Shown: positions 43,940 through 53,603, numbered from the stretch's first letter. The stretch is DNA of 64,000 bases from Tateyamaria sp947503385 (GCF_051195235.1 NZ_JBNFZM010000002.1:1-64000); one strand, 5' to 3'. The notes: generated from the letters alone by a model not told the origin. Made by a program: numbers and translations.

Positions 43940-45487
43940 TCAGGCGCGCCACAAATCCGGTGTGAAAAGCGCGATGATGGCCAGCGTTTCCAGCCGACCC
44001 AATACCATGGCGGCGGCATAGATCGATTTGGCTGTCGTGTTCAACTCGCTCAGCCGGATTGGCACGTCCCCCGCCACCTCAAGCAGCGGGCCGGTGGTCG
44101 ACAGCCCCGAGATAGTCATAACCAGTGACGTCTCGAAACTGAGGCCGGTGGCGGACAGCGTCACAGACACAAGCGCCAGCGACAGGGCAAAGAGCATAAA
44201 GAAGATCCACGCAATAAACGCCCCGTCCTTTTGCAGCCGCCGCCCCATGCTGCCTGCGCCCGAGACGGAGGATGGGTGCACCAGCCGCTCCATCTCGCGC
44301 AGACCGTTTTGGTAAAGCGCATAGACCCGAAGCAGTTTGACCCCCCCAGCTGTGGTGGCCACGCCGCCGCCGATCACGGCAAGGCCCAACAGCAGCAGGC
44401 CCGGCGTTTCCAGCCCGGACCAAGCCTGCGCCGCCCCCCAGTTTTGCGAGGCAAAGCCCGTGGTGGTCAGAAAGCTCAACACCGTAAAGGCCCCGCCCCA
44501 CAGCGCGCGGCCCGCATCGGCCAAATCCTCTTCGGCGTTGACGTCAAACGCGCCCGCATAGTGGCGCAGAAACAGAAACAACGGCACGATCACAACCAGC
44601 GCCATGCCGATCCGAAACTCAGGATCGCGCAACAGGTTACTGGATCCGTCATTGACCGTGTCCGACGAAAAGGTCAGGCGCGACAGGGCAAACAGCATAA
44701 AGAGCAGCATCACAACCTCGCCCGTCAGGCCGGATGCTGCCCCGTCAAGCCCGCCAACGGGCGAAATGCCCGATGTGGCCATGATCGACATGGCATGGCT
44801 GATCGCGACCAGCGGACGATCCCCCGCAACCGTCAGCAATACCCACAAGAGCAGCGTCAGCCCCATATAAATTGGCACCAGAACCGCACTGACCTTGCCA
44901 ATGCGCACCCGCACCTCCGGAGCCGTCATGCCCACATCCGTGTCCGCCCGCCGCCCCGGCTCTGCCCGCGCTGTCACCTCGAACCCGCCGAGGTTCAGCG
45001 GCGCCAGAATGGCCGAGGCCGACACCCACATCAAAAGCCCGCCCATCCAGCCCACCTGCGCACGCCACAAATGCAAGGCGGGGTTCAGCCGTTCCGGGTC
45101 TTCGAACAGGGTGGCGCCCGTGGTGGTGATCGCGCTCACCATTTCGATATAGGCGTTGAGGAAGGTGGTTGTGCGCAGCCCCTCATAGAACGGCACAGCA
45201 AGGATCGCAGGCAGCACGACAAAGGCGCAGAATAGCGTCACCAGCGGCCCAAGCATCCCGTGGCGCGGGTCACGGCCCACATGGGCAAAGCCGATGAGGC
45301 CAAAGATGATGAGCCCCAGCAAACCACTGTAGAGAAAGGCGCGTCCGGTCACCAATTCGCGGATCAGGCCCGCATAGACCGCCGGGACGAACATTGCCGC
45401 CGAAAAAATGCCCACCAGCAGCAAAAACAACGGCAGACGCAGAATGGCCGTGCCCAGACTGTCCCGTTGCTGTCCCCGCGGTGCCAT
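43940..45487 (-). CDS. trkH: Trk-type potassium uptake membrane protein TrkH
   Basis: 515 residues in four M-P-M repeats. The selectivity loops can be read as TTTGATLFED, TSGISPVGG, TTTGFAS and STTGPLLEV, each with the conserved glycine that lines the K+ filter. It imports K+ and is gated by the TrkA rings. The start codon overlaps the trkA stop as TGATG (45489-45485). The C-terminus WRA is close to a terminator. Confidence 0.96.
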   Translation of the reverse strand: MAPRGQQRDSLGTAILRLPLFLLLVGIFSAAMFVPAVYAGLIRELVTGRAFLYSGLLGLIIFGLIGFAHVGRDPRHGMLGPLVTLFCAFVVLPAILAVPFYEGLRTTTFLNAYIEMVSAITTTGATLFEDPERLNPALHLWRAQVGWMGGLLMWVSASAILAPLNLGGFEVTARAEPGRRADTDVGMTAPEVRVRIGKVSAVLVPIYMGLTLLLWVLLTVAGDRPLVAISHAMSIMATSGISPVGGLDGAASGLTGEVVMLLFMLFALSRLTFSSDTVNDGSSNLLRDPEFRIGMALVVIVPLFLFLRHYAGAFDVNAEEDLADAGRALWGGAFTVLSFLTTTGFASQNWGAAQAWSGLETPGLLLLGLAVIGGGVATTAGGVKLLRVYALYQNGLREMERLVHPSSVSGAGSMGRRLQKDGAFIAWIFFMLFALSLALVSVTLSATGLSFETSLVMTISGLSTTGPLLEVAGDVPIRLSELNTTAKSIYAAAMVLGRLETLAIIALFTPDLWRA

Positions 45488-46863
45488 CAGAAAAAGTCGA
45501 TGGACACCTGCATCAGGCGCTCCACTTCCGGCACGTCCTTGGCCAGTGCAAAGATGGCGACGACGTCGCCTTCGTCGATGCGGGTTTTCCCGACGGGACG
45601 GATGACGTCGTTGCCCTTGCGCACGGCCCCGACCAGCACACCTTCGGGAAAGTCAATCTCGTTGATGCGTTGCCCTGCCATGGGCGAAGTGGACAGCACT
45701 TCTGCCTCGATCACCTCGGCGTCGGCATCACCGATGGAATAGACCGACCGGACGCGACCATGGCGGATATGGCGCAGGATCGACGACACAGTGGTGGCGC
45801 GCGGGTTGATGTATGCATCGATGCCAAGCGGGCCCATCATCGGCACCAGCGTGGGGTCGTTGATCAACGCGATAGCATAGGGGCAGCCTTCGGACTTGGC
45901 CCGCACCGCCGCCAGCATGTTGGTCTTGTCGTCATCTGTTACAGCCAGCATTGCGTCGGCCCGGCTCACGCCCGCCTCCGCCAGCAGCGCCACGTCCAGC
46001 CCGTCACCGTTGAGCACAATGGTCCGCTCCAGCGCTTCGGCGGCCAGTTCGGCGCAGCGGCGGTTCTTTTCGATCACCTTGGCGCGGATGCGGTTGGTGC
46101 GCCCTTCGAGCGCGCGCGCCACGGCAAGGCCCACATTGCCGCCGCCCACCAACACAACGCGTTCCTGTTTGCGCATCGTCTTGCCAAACACTTCCATCGT
46201 GCGCGGCACGTCATCCACATGCGCAAACACATAGGCCTCGTCACCGGCAAAAAGCTGATCGCCCGCCTCGGGCGCAAACAACGTGCCGTCGCGACGCACC
46301 CCCACCACCACCACGCGCAAGGTGGAAAAGAGGTCGGTCAACTGGCGCAGCGGCGTGTTCAGCACCGGGCAATCCTCATCCAGCGCGATGCCCAGCAATT
46401 GCGCCTGCCCGTCGATGAAAAGTTCGGTGTCAAAGGCGGCAGGCGCGCTCAGCCGTTGCAGCGCGGCGGCGGCCACCTCGCGTTCGGGGCTGATCACCAC
46501 GTCAATCGGCATGTGATCGCGCCGGTAGAGATCGGAATAGATGGCCGTCAAATAGGACTGGCTGCGCAGCCGCGCGATCTTGCGATTGATCCCAAAGACC
46601 GAGTGCGCCACCTGACAAGTGACCATATTGACCTCGTCCGAATGGGTGGCCGCGATGACCATATCCGCGTCGCGCGCACCGGCACGGTCCAGAATGTCGG
46701 GATAGCTGGCATACCCCGCCACCCCCTGCACGTCGAGCGTATCGGTGGCGCGGCGCACCAGATCGGGATCACTGTCGACAACGGTGACGTCGTTGCGTTC
46801 TCCTGACAGGTGGCGCGCTATTTGCCAGCCCACCTGCCCTGCTCCGCATATGATGACCTTCAT
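45487..46863 (-). CDS. trkA: Trk system potassium uptake protein TrkA
   Basis: 458 residues made of two RCK units, each with a Rossmann NAD-binding half (IICGAGQVGWQIARHL near 3 and LVGGGNVGLAVARALEG near 235) and a TrkA-C half. It binds nucleotides on the cytosolic side and gates TrkH. In alphaproteobacteria the gene usually follows ntrX directly; here two plus-strand genes lie between. The divergent region 46864-47005 carries an 18-bp perfect palindrome. Confidence 0.97.
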   Translation of the reverse strand: MKVIICGAGQVGWQIARHLSGERNDVTVVDSDPDLVRRATDTLDVQGVAGYASYPDILDRAGARDADMVIAATHSDEVNMVTCQVAHSVFGINRKIARLRSQSYLTAIYSDLYRRDHMPIDVVISPEREVAAAALQRLSAPAAFDTELFIDGQAQLLGIALDEDCPVLNTPLRQLTDLFSTLRVVVVGVRRDGTLFAPEAGDQLFAGDEAYVFAHVDDVPRTMEVFGKTMRKQERVVLVGGGNVGLAVARALEGRTNRIRAKVIEKNRRCAELAAEALERTIVLNGDGLDVALLAEAGVSRADAMLAVTDDDKTNMLAAVRAKSEGCPYAIALINDPTLVPMMGPLGIDAYINPRATTVSSILRHIRHGRVRSVYSIGDADAEVIEAEVLSTSPMAGQRINEIDFPEGVLVGAVRKGNDVIRPVGKTRIDEGDVVAIFALAKDVPEVERLMQVSIDFF

Positions 46864-46946
46864 GCCCTGTCCCTTGGGGTGGCGTGGGCCCTGTCGCCCG
46901 CAATGTCAGCGTCCATAGGTGGCAGAGCAGACCGCCCGGGTCAATG

Positions 46947-46964
46947 TTTGCACACGTGTGCAAA
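46947..46964. promoter_or_regulatory. 18-bp perfect palindrome in the trkA/lipoprotein divergent region
   Basis: TTTGCACACGTGTGCAAA is fully symmetric. It lies about 84 nt before trkA and 42 nt before the lipoprotein start, with a further half site TTTGCACA at 46999-47006. Symmetry of this length is unlikely by chance and suits a dimeric regulator, for example of LacI type; the regulator is not known. Confidence 0.5.
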
Positions 46965-47005
46965 TTGGAATTGCCAAAGCGCGGCGACTCGGGCACGCTT
47001 TGCAC

Positions 47006-47470
47006 ATGCGCCTCTGGATCGCCCTTGCCTGTGTTTGTGCCATACCGGCCTGTCTGCCGGTCAACACCTACTACGCCGAAGGGGTCCGCATCGCTGACCT
47101 TGAACGTGACAACACAGAATGCGACGTGGCGGCGCTGCGCGATGCGCCGGTGGCCAATGTCGTCCGGCAAGGTCCGCCGCGCTACATCCGGCGGCGGCAT
47201 TGTGACAGCCACGGCAATTGCCATGTCAGCGGCGGATATTGGGTGCCGGGGGACATCTACACCGTGGATGTGAATGCCGATCTGCGCGCCCGCGTCAAAG
47301 GCCAATGTATGGCCGACCGCGGCTACAGGCCGGTGGAACTGCCCGCCTGTCCGCAAGCTGTTGCCAATGCGGCACCGCCCGGACCCAGCACCATCTTGCC
47401 CCGCCTGACACCTCAGAGCTGCGCCATTCGCCGCGACGGCGGCGGGTTCCGCATTGTAAATCAAGGATAA
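47006..47470 (+). CDS. Putative cysteine-rich lipoprotein
   Basis: 154 residues. MRLWIALACVCAIPACLPVN is a lipoprotein signal with lipobox IPAC, so the mature protein starts at Cys16. The rest holds several cysteines (TECDVAAL, RRHCDSHGNCHVSGGYW, KGQCMADRGYRPVELPACP, PQSCAIRRD), compatible with disulfides in the periplasm. No named family. It is in front of the SnoaL-like gene with only a 2-nt gap, so they probably form one unit inserted in reverse between ntrX and trkA. Confidence 0.7.
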   Translation: MRLWIALACVCAIPACLPVNTYYAEGVRIADLERDNTECDVAALRDAPVANVVRQGPPRYIRRRHCDSHGNCHVSGGYWVPGDIYTVDVNADLRARVKGQCMADRGYRPVELPACPQAVANAAPPGPSTILPRLTPQSCAIRRDGGGFRIVNQG

Positions 47471-47472
47471 AA

Positions 47473-48480
47473 ATGACTGACCTTTCTCGCGCCAAGGCCT
47501 GTGTTCAGGCCCATCACGCGGCCCTTGCGCACGCCTCCGCCGATACTGTCGCACAGGCGCTGGACGACCATTTGGCCCCTGACGTGCTGTGGCGCGGGAT
47601 GCATCCGTTCCACGAGCAAACAGGGCCCGCCGCAGTGGCGGATACCTTCTGGTCCCCGCTCCTGTGCAGCCTGACCCGCGTGCAGCGGCGCGAAGACATC
47701 TTTTTTGGCGGCGACAACACTCTGGATGCGGGCGGGACGTGGGTTGCCTCCATGGGGCACCTCATGGGTCTGTTCGATGCGCCGTATCTTGGCATTCCGG
47801 CCACGGGCAAAATCGTGATGCTGCGCTATGCCGAGTTTTCGCGCGTGACAGATGGCAGGATCACCGAACAGGCGATGTTCGTTGACCTGCTGCATCTGAT
47901 GGCACAGGCGGGCTGCTACCCCCTGCCCGACATGACAGCGGCGCAGTTGGTGCAGCCGGGGCCGATGACCCATGACGGGCTGTTGCGTGACCCGCAGGAC
48001 CCGGGAGAAGGCGCGGCGACACTGGCCCTGATCAACCGTATGATCCATTCAATCGACCACGCCAACACGGCAGACCGTCCCCCCACCCCACAAGAGGAAC
48101 TGGCGCAGAACTGGCACGACGATATGGTGTGGTGGGGGCCGACCGGCATCGGTGCGACCTACACCATCGACCGCTACATCACGCAGCATCAACAGCCCTT
48201 TCGGCAGCAACTGGGCCACCGCACCTTTAACGGTCATATCTGCCGCATGGCCGAAGGGGCCTATGGCGGGTTCTTTGGCTGGCCGAACCTGACCATGGAA
48301 TGCACAGGCCCCTATCTGGGCCTGCCCCCGTCGGGCCGCAAGGCAGACATGCGGGTGGTCGACATCTACCGCCGTGATGGCGACCGGCTGGCCGAGAACT
48401 GGATTTTCATCGATATGCTGCATTTCCTGAACATGCAGGGTCTCGACGTTCTGGCGCAGCTTTCGGTGCGGGGACGCTAG
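47473..48480 (+). CDS. SnoaL-like (ester cyclase) protein with two NTF2-type domains
   Basis: 335 residues. AAGGA lies just upstream of the ATG at 47473. Two related halves of the SnoaL/NTF2 type can be seen: first WRGMHPFHEQTGPAAVADTFWSPL…SMGHLMGLFDAPYLGIPATGKIVMLRYAEF, second VWWGPTGIGATYTIDRYI…GAYGGFFGWPNLTMECTGPYLGLPPSGRKADMR. The G-x-x-P-x-G-K pattern is common in ester cyclase-like proteins. Substrate unknown. Confidence 0.8.
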   Translation: MTDLSRAKACVQAHHAALAHASADTVAQALDDHLAPDVLWRGMHPFHEQTGPAAVADTFWSPLLCSLTRVQRREDIFFGGDNTLDAGGTWVASMGHLMGLFDAPYLGIPATGKIVMLRYAEFSRVTDGRITEQAMFVDLLHLMAQAGCYPLPDMTAAQLVQPGPMTHDGLLRDPQDPGEGAATLALINRMIHSIDHANTADRPPTPQEELAQNWHDDMVWWGPTGIGATYTIDRYITQHQQPFRQQLGHRTFNGHICRMAEGAYGGFFGWPNLTMECTGPYLGLPPSGRKADMRVVDIYRRDGDRLAENWIFIDMLHFLNMQGLDVLAQLSVRGR

Positions 48481-48490
48481 CGGGTTTCGC

Positions 48491-49903
48491 TTATTCTGCA
48501 GCCTGCGGCGTTTCTTCGACCTGCGCCACCCGTGCGCCACCCTTGGACGCGGTCACCACGCCCAACGACTTCAGCTTGCGGTGCAACGCAGAGCGTTCCA
48601 TGCCGACGAAATTCGCCGTGCGGCTGATATTGCCGCCAAAACGGTTGATCTGGGTCAGCAGGTACTCCCGCTCGAACGCCTCGCGCGCCTCTCGCAGGGG
48701 CAGCGTCGCCAGCGCACCGGACAGCACAACGCGGCCCTCTTCGGCCTCGGGCTCCGCCGGTCCGGGCAGTTCGCGCGCCTCAATCGGTCCGGTCCCGTCG
48801 CCAAGGATCAGCACCCGTTCCACCATGTTCTTGAGCTGGCGGACATTCCCCGGCCACACCATTGTCTGCAATAGGGCCGAGGCATCGTCGCTCAGCTCGC
48901 GCTTGGGCAGGCCCTGCGCCCCATTGAATTCGTCAATGAAATGAGCGGCGAGCACCGGAATATCCTCGCGCCGTTCCTCAAGGCTGGGCACGGCAATCGG
49001 CACCACGTTCAGACGGTGATACAGTTCCTCGCGGAAGGTTTGCGCGGCTATCGCCTCGTCCAAGTCCCGATTGGTGGACGAGATCACCCGCAAATCCACG
49101 CGCACCTTGTCCGCGCCGCCGACGCGCTGAAACTGTTGATCGACCAGCACGCGCAGGATCTTGGATTGGGTGCCGATGGGCATGTCCGCGACTTCGTCGA
49201 AATAGACGACGCCACCATGGGCCTGTTCCAGCAACCCCTGCTCCACCCCGCGATCTGCGGTTTCGCGGCCAAACAGCACCTCTTCCATGCGTTCGGGTTC
49301 GACCCCGGCGCAGTTCACGGTGACAAAGGGCGCATCGGCCCGGTTCGAATTCGCGTGGATATAGCGCGCCGCCACCTCTTTGCCGCAGCCCGCAGGCCCC
49401 GTCAGCATCACCCGGCCATTGGACTTCGTTACCTTGTCCAGTTGCGACACCAGCGCACGGTAGCTGGCAGATGCCCCGATCATTTGCGCCGGCGCAGCCT
49501 CGGGACGCCGCAGGCTCTGGTTTTCGCGGCGCAGGCGCGAGGTTTCCATCGCGCGCCGGATCACGACAAGCAGTTGGTCGATATTGAACGGCTTTTCAAT
49601 AAAGTCGTAGGCGCCCTGTTTGATCGCCGCCACCGCAATCTCGATATTGCCGTGGCCAGAGATGATGACGACCGGCACATCCGGGTTGTCCCGCTTGACG
49701 CTCTTGAGAATGTCGATCCCGTCCATCCGGCTGTCTTTGAGCCAGATGTCGAGGATGATCAGCGCAGGTTCCGCCGCATTGATTGCCCCCATCGCATCGT
49801 CCGAATTCCCCGCAAGCCGGGTGGCATAGCCTTCGTCCTTCAGAATATCGGAAATCAGTTCCCGAATATCGCGCTCATCATCTACAATCAGAATATCGCT
49901 CAT
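48491..49903 (-). CDS. ntrX: Nitrogen regulation response regulator NtrX
   Basis: 470 residues: receiver (phospho-acceptor in LIILDIWLKDS), AAA+ domain (Walker A GPAGCGKEVAARYIH, Walker B VVYFDEVADMP) and a C-terminal FIS-type helix-turn-helix (REAFEREYLLTQINRFGGNISRTANFVGMERSALHRKLKSLG). The sigma54-contacting GAFTGA loop is missing: LFGRE runs directly to ETADRGVEQG. NtrX of this group works with sigma70 in respiration, envelope and nitrogen control. It overlaps ntrY (ATGA at 49903). Confidence 0.95.
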   Translation of the reverse strand: MSDILIVDDERDIRELISDILKDEGYATRLAGNSDDAMGAINAAEPALIILDIWLKDSRMDGIDILKSVKRDNPDVPVVIISGHGNIEIAVAAIKQGAYDFIEKPFNIDQLLVVIRRAMETSRLRRENQSLRRPEAAPAQMIGASASYRALVSQLDKVTKSNGRVMLTGPAGCGKEVAARYIHANSNRADAPFVTVNCAGVEPERMEEVLFGRETADRGVEQGLLEQAHGGVVYFDEVADMPIGTQSKILRVLVDQQFQRVGGADKVRVDLRVISSTNRDLDEAIAAQTFREELYHRLNVVPIAVPSLEERREDIPVLAAHFIDEFNGAQGLPKRELSDDASALLQTMVWPGNVRQLKNMVERVLILGDGTGPIEARELPGPAEPEAEEGRVVLSGALATLPLREAREAFEREYLLTQINRFGGNISRTANFVGMERSALHRKLKSLGVVTASKGGARVAQVEETPQAAE

Positions 49904-52137
49904 ACCGCTTGCTCCTGCTCAACTAACACCGGTGCCAGGGGCAGCGTGATCACCGCCATGGCACCGAAATGGGTTTGGCCCGCGAAGGGGGCCGCGTCTT
50001 CGAGGGTCAGTGTGCCCCCATGCTCTTCGATAATTTTCTTGACGATGGGCAGGCCAAGGCCGGTGCCCTCATCACGGGTCGTCACATATGGCTCAAAGAG
50101 CCGCGCCCGGTCTTCGGGCAGGCCCACGCCATTATCGGCGATGGTGATACGCGCGCCGCGCGGGCCGGTGTCCATCCGCACCTCAATACGCGGGACATGG
50201 CCCACCGGTGCGCCCTTTTGCCTAAGTGTTTCAATGGCTTCTCCGGCGTTCTTCACCAAATTTGTCAACGCCTGACTGATCATGGTCGCATCCACATCGG
50301 CCAGCACATCCAGCGCAGGCAGATCGTCCACAATTTCAACATCAGGCTGGCCCGCGCGCTGCAACACAACGGCATCGCGCACCAGCGTGACAAGGTCCTG
50401 ACTGCTGCGTTCCGGCTCCGGCATTCGGGCGAATTTGGAAAATTCGTCCACGATCCGTCGCAAGTCTCCAGTCTGGCGAATGATCACGCCGGTCATCTGT
50501 TCGAGGGTATCGCTGTCTTCGCCCAGTTTGGGGCTGAACTTGCGCTTGATCCGCTCTGCGCTCAGCTGAATCGGAGTCAGCGGGTTCTTGATCTCGTGTG
50601 CGATGCGACGGGCCACATCGCCCCAGGCCGCCATACGCTGCGCCGACACAAGGTCCGTCACGTCATCAAAGGCAATCACGTAGCCTTCAAGCCGCCCTTC
50701 GGCACTGCGTCGCGTCGCCATGCGCACCAGCAGGTTCTCAAGACGGCCATTGCGCGTCACCTTGACCTCGCTTTGGGCAACCTCCTCCGGGCTGGCCTTG
50801 AGCAGCGCGAACTGAGCCGCAAACTCGGGGATAGCGACCGCCAGCGGCACCGCCTCCTGCGCGTCCTCCTGCCAATCCAGCAGGCGTTCGGCGGAACGGT
50901 TGGCAAAGGCCACCTTGCCCGCCGGATCGACCCCCACCACGCCCGAAGTGACGGAACTGAGCACAGAATCAAAGAGCCGCCGCCGCCGTTCGATCTGTTC
51001 GGTGTTGGCCAGCAGCGTCTGGCGCTGCCCCTTCAGCTGTCGTGTCATCTGGTTGAAGTAGCGGCCCAGCATGGCGATCTCATCATCGCCCTCCTCCTCG
51101 CGGACCTGCACGTCAAGGTCGCCGGACCCGACCCGCTGCGCCGCGCCGGTGAGCCGCCCCACCGGCCCGCTGAGCCGTTCGGCAAACCACAGCCCCAAGG
51201 CGATGGCCGCAAGGATCAGGATGACGGCAAAGCCCAGATACAGCAGACCAAACTGGAACAGGACACGCCCCCGCTCGCTTTCCAACTGTTGATACAGACG
51301 CACGGTTTCCTGCGTTTCATCCAGCAGCGACAGGATTTCGCCGTCCACATCGCGGCTGACATATAGAAATCGGTCCACATAGGATGCGAGCGGCACCAGC
51401 GCGCGAAATTCGTTCTGTGGCCAGTCCTCAAGGATTTGAATACCGTCCTCGATGGCTGCGGTGAAATCCTCTGGCGCGGGTTCTTCGTAGTCGAACAGAT
51501 AGGACCGGTCGCCGCGTGCGCGGATGTCACCGGTGCCGTCGATGATATAGGCCTCGCGCAGACCGCGCTGGACCTGCAACTGTCCTTCGGTCAGCACTTC
51601 GCGGTCGCCCACCACCTGCGCACCGCGTACCGTATCGATGTAGCGCGCCAGCGCGCGCGCGTCGGCGGCTAGGTCTTCGCGCTGCTCTTCCTTGTAGGCC
51701 TGTGCGGCGGCAAGCGAATTGCCGACCACTTGGCTGACGCGGTCCGAAAACCAGCCCTCAAGACCGATGTTAAGCGTCAGTCCGGCAAACACCGCCACCG
51801 TCACCGTGGGGATCAGCGCCAGCAAGCCAAACACTGCGGTCAGACGTAGATGCAGGCGGCTGCCGGCGGATTTGGCGCGGCGCGCAGCCACCAGCCGCGC
51901 CACTTGGCTCATCACAACCGCCGCGACAACCAGCACATAGACGAGGTCTGCCAACAGAACGAGGCGCAGCGACAACGCCGAAGCGCCCTGATCAAACGGG
52001 CCAAGAACGAGGAACGTGGCCAGCGCCAGCACCGGCCCCATCACCGCGATAAAGAACGTGGCGGCGTTGCGCAGCCGTCGTCTGCGACGCAAACGTCCGA
52101 AACTCACCCACAGGGAGGTTCGTGTCGTAGATGCCAC
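49900..52137 (-). CDS. ntrY: Nitrogen regulation sensor kinase NtrY
   Basis: 745 residues from a GTG start. Three or more helices in the first 110 residues, a periplasmic loop of about 170 residues, a further helix, HAMP (RLSGPVGRLTGAAQRVGSGDLDVQV), PAS (SVLSSVTSGVVGVDPAGKVAFANRSAERLL), H box RRIAHEIKNPLTPIQLSAERIKRKF and HATPase_c (NLVKNAGEAIE, DNGVGLPED, GTGLGLPIV). It phosphorylates NtrX. The gene lies 102 nt after ntrC. Confidence 0.96.
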   Translation of the reverse strand: MASTTRTSLWVSFGRLRRRRRLRNAATFFIAVMGPVLALATFLVLGPFDQGASALSLRLVLLADLVYVLVVAAVVMSQVARLVAARRAKSAGSRLHLRLTAVFGLLALIPTVTVAVFAGLTLNIGLEGWFSDRVSQVVGNSLAAAQAYKEEQREDLAADARALARYIDTVRGAQVVGDREVLTEGQLQVQRGLREAYIIDGTGDIRARGDRSYLFDYEEPAPEDFTAAIEDGIQILEDWPQNEFRALVPLASYVDRFLYVSRDVDGEILSLLDETQETVRLYQQLESERGRVLFQFGLLYLGFAVILILAAIALGLWFAERLSGPVGRLTGAAQRVGSGDLDVQVREEEGDDEIAMLGRYFNQMTRQLKGQRQTLLANTEQIERRRRLFDSVLSSVTSGVVGVDPAGKVAFANRSAERLLDWQEDAQEAVPLAVAIPEFAAQFALLKASPEEVAQSEVKVTRNGRLENLLVRMATRRSAEGRLEGYVIAFDDVTDLVSAQRMAAWGDVARRIAHEIKNPLTPIQLSAERIKRKFSPKLGEDSDTLEQMTGVIIRQTGDLRRIVDEFSKFARMPEPERSSQDLVTLVRDAVVLQRAGQPDVEIVDDLPALDVLADVDATMISQALTNLVKNAGEAIETLRQKGAPVGHVPRIEVRMDTGPRGARITIADNGVGLPEDRARLFEPYVTTRDEGTGLGLPIVKKIIEEHGGTLTLEDAAPFAGQTHFGAMAVITLPLAPVLVEQEQAV

Positions 52138-52238
52138 GTGGCACGCCCTCGATGATGTGGCGCTTACTGCGCCTTACCGCCATATCCAGTGATCACCCGC
52201 GCCCTTGCGGCGCGAATGCCACGGGTTGTGTGGCAGTA

Positions 52239-53600
52239 TTACATCAACTTGCGTCGCCGTGTCACCTCTATATCGAGATCGGTGATTTTCTTGCGCAGAG
52301 TATTGCGGTTGATCCCAAGCAAATCCGCGCATTTCGCCTGATTTCCGCCGGTGGCATCCAATGCAATCTCGATCAGTGGCGCTTCGACCTCGCGCAGAAT
52401 GCGTTGATAGAGGCCCGGGGGCGGCAACATGTTGCCGTGCAGATCGAAATACCGCTTGAGGTGACGTGCCACCGATGCGCCCAGCTTCTCGGTGTCACCG
52501 CCAGACCGCATCGGCTCCAGTTCGGGCTGGTTGCCCAGCACCTGTTCGACCTCGGTGGCGGATATTTCGGGCGCGCGGCTGGTCAGGCCAAGGCGCCGCA
52601 CCGCGTTTTCCAACTGCCGCACGTTGCCGGGCCAGCTGTAGGTGCGGAATATCTCCGCCGCAGGTTCGGACAGCACCCGGTGCGCCTGCCCCGACTTTTC
52701 GCCGCGCGCCAGAAAATGCTCGGTCAGGACAGGAATATCATCCACCCGCTCGCGCAGCGCAGGCACGTTCAGCGTGGCACCGGACAGGCGGTAATAAAGG
52801 TCCTTGCGCACTTGCCCCGCCTCCATCGCGGCGGTCAGGTCGGATTGGCTGGTGGCGAGAAAACGGGGCACGTATTCGCCCGGCGTGTCCATCATGCGCA
52901 CGATGCGGGCTTGTAGTTCTTCGGGGATATCGCTGATCTCGTCGATCAGCAGCGTGCCCCCCTTGACCCGGCTCATCACCCGCGCAGGCCCTTCGAGGTC
53001 CTGTAGATCAGCGGCGGTTACGGTGACGAATGGCAGCGTGCGCCGGTCCGAAAAATCATGGATCGCCCGCGCGATCAGCGATTTTCCCGTCCCGCTTTCG
53101 CCCCAGATCAGCACCGGCAGATCGGTGTTCATCACCCGCGCCACCACGCGGTAGAGCGACTGCATGATCGCCGTGCGACCCACCAGCGGCAACTCATCCG
53201 GGCGCTCATCCTCAACCGCAGGCGCACGCGACTGCCCGCGCAACTCCAACGCCTTGGCGGTGCGCTTCATCAGGTCCGGCAGGTCAAACGGCTTGGGCAG
53301 GTAGTCATAGGCCTCGGCCTCCGCCGCCTGAATGGCGGTCATGATCGTGTTCTGCGCGCTGATCACGATCACCGGCAGGCCCGGACGGTCCTCGGAAATC
53401 TTGGGCAACATCTCCAGCCCGTTGCCGTCGGGCATCATGACGTCCGAGATCACCACATCGCCCTTGCCCTCCCCCACCCAGCGCATGAGCGTGGTCAGCG
53501 ACGAGGTCGCGTGCACCTTGCACCCGGCCCGCGTCAGGGCTTGCGTCAGAACGGTGCGGATCGTGCGGTCGTCATCGGCGACAAGGATGGTGCCGTCCAT
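52239..53600 (-). CDS. ntrC: Nitrogen regulation response regulator NtrC (GAFTGA-less)
   Basis: 453 residues: receiver with Asp in DVVISDVMMPDG, AAA+ domain (Walker A WGESGTGKSLIARAIH, Walker B LLIDEISDIP) and DNA-binding NQAKCADLLGINRNTLRKKITDLD. Between TVTAADLQDLEGP and RVMSRVKGG the stretch that carries ELFG…GAFTGA in sigma54 activators is deleted. This is the known feature of Rhodobacter capsulatus NtrC, which activates sigma70 promoters; I infer the same here. It starts 4 nt after the ntrB stop. Confidence 0.96.
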   Translation of the reverse strand: MDGTILVADDDRTIRTVLTQALTRAGCKVHATSSLTTLMRWVGEGKGDVVISDVMMPDGNGLEMLPKISEDRPGLPVIVISAQNTIMTAIQAAEAEAYDYLPKPFDLPDLMKRTAKALELRGQSRAPAVEDERPDELPLVGRTAIMQSLYRVVARVMNTDLPVLIWGESGTGKSLIARAIHDFSDRRTLPFVTVTAADLQDLEGPARVMSRVKGGTLLIDEISDIPEELQARIVRMMDTPGEYVPRFLATSQSDLTAAMEAGQVRKDLYYRLSGATLNVPALRERVDDIPVLTEHFLARGEKSGQAHRVLSEPAAEIFRTYSWPGNVRQLENAVRRLGLTSRAPEISATEVEQVLGNQPELEPMRSGGDTEKLGASVARHLKRYFDLHGNMLPPPGLYQRILREVEAPLIEIALDATGGNQAKCADLLGINRNTLRKKITDLDIEVTRRRKLM

Positions 53601-53603
53601 GGG

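Noticed and set aside
49969..51366. 465-residue plus-strand open frame
   Set aside because: Antisense to ntrY; His/Arg-rich shadow translation.
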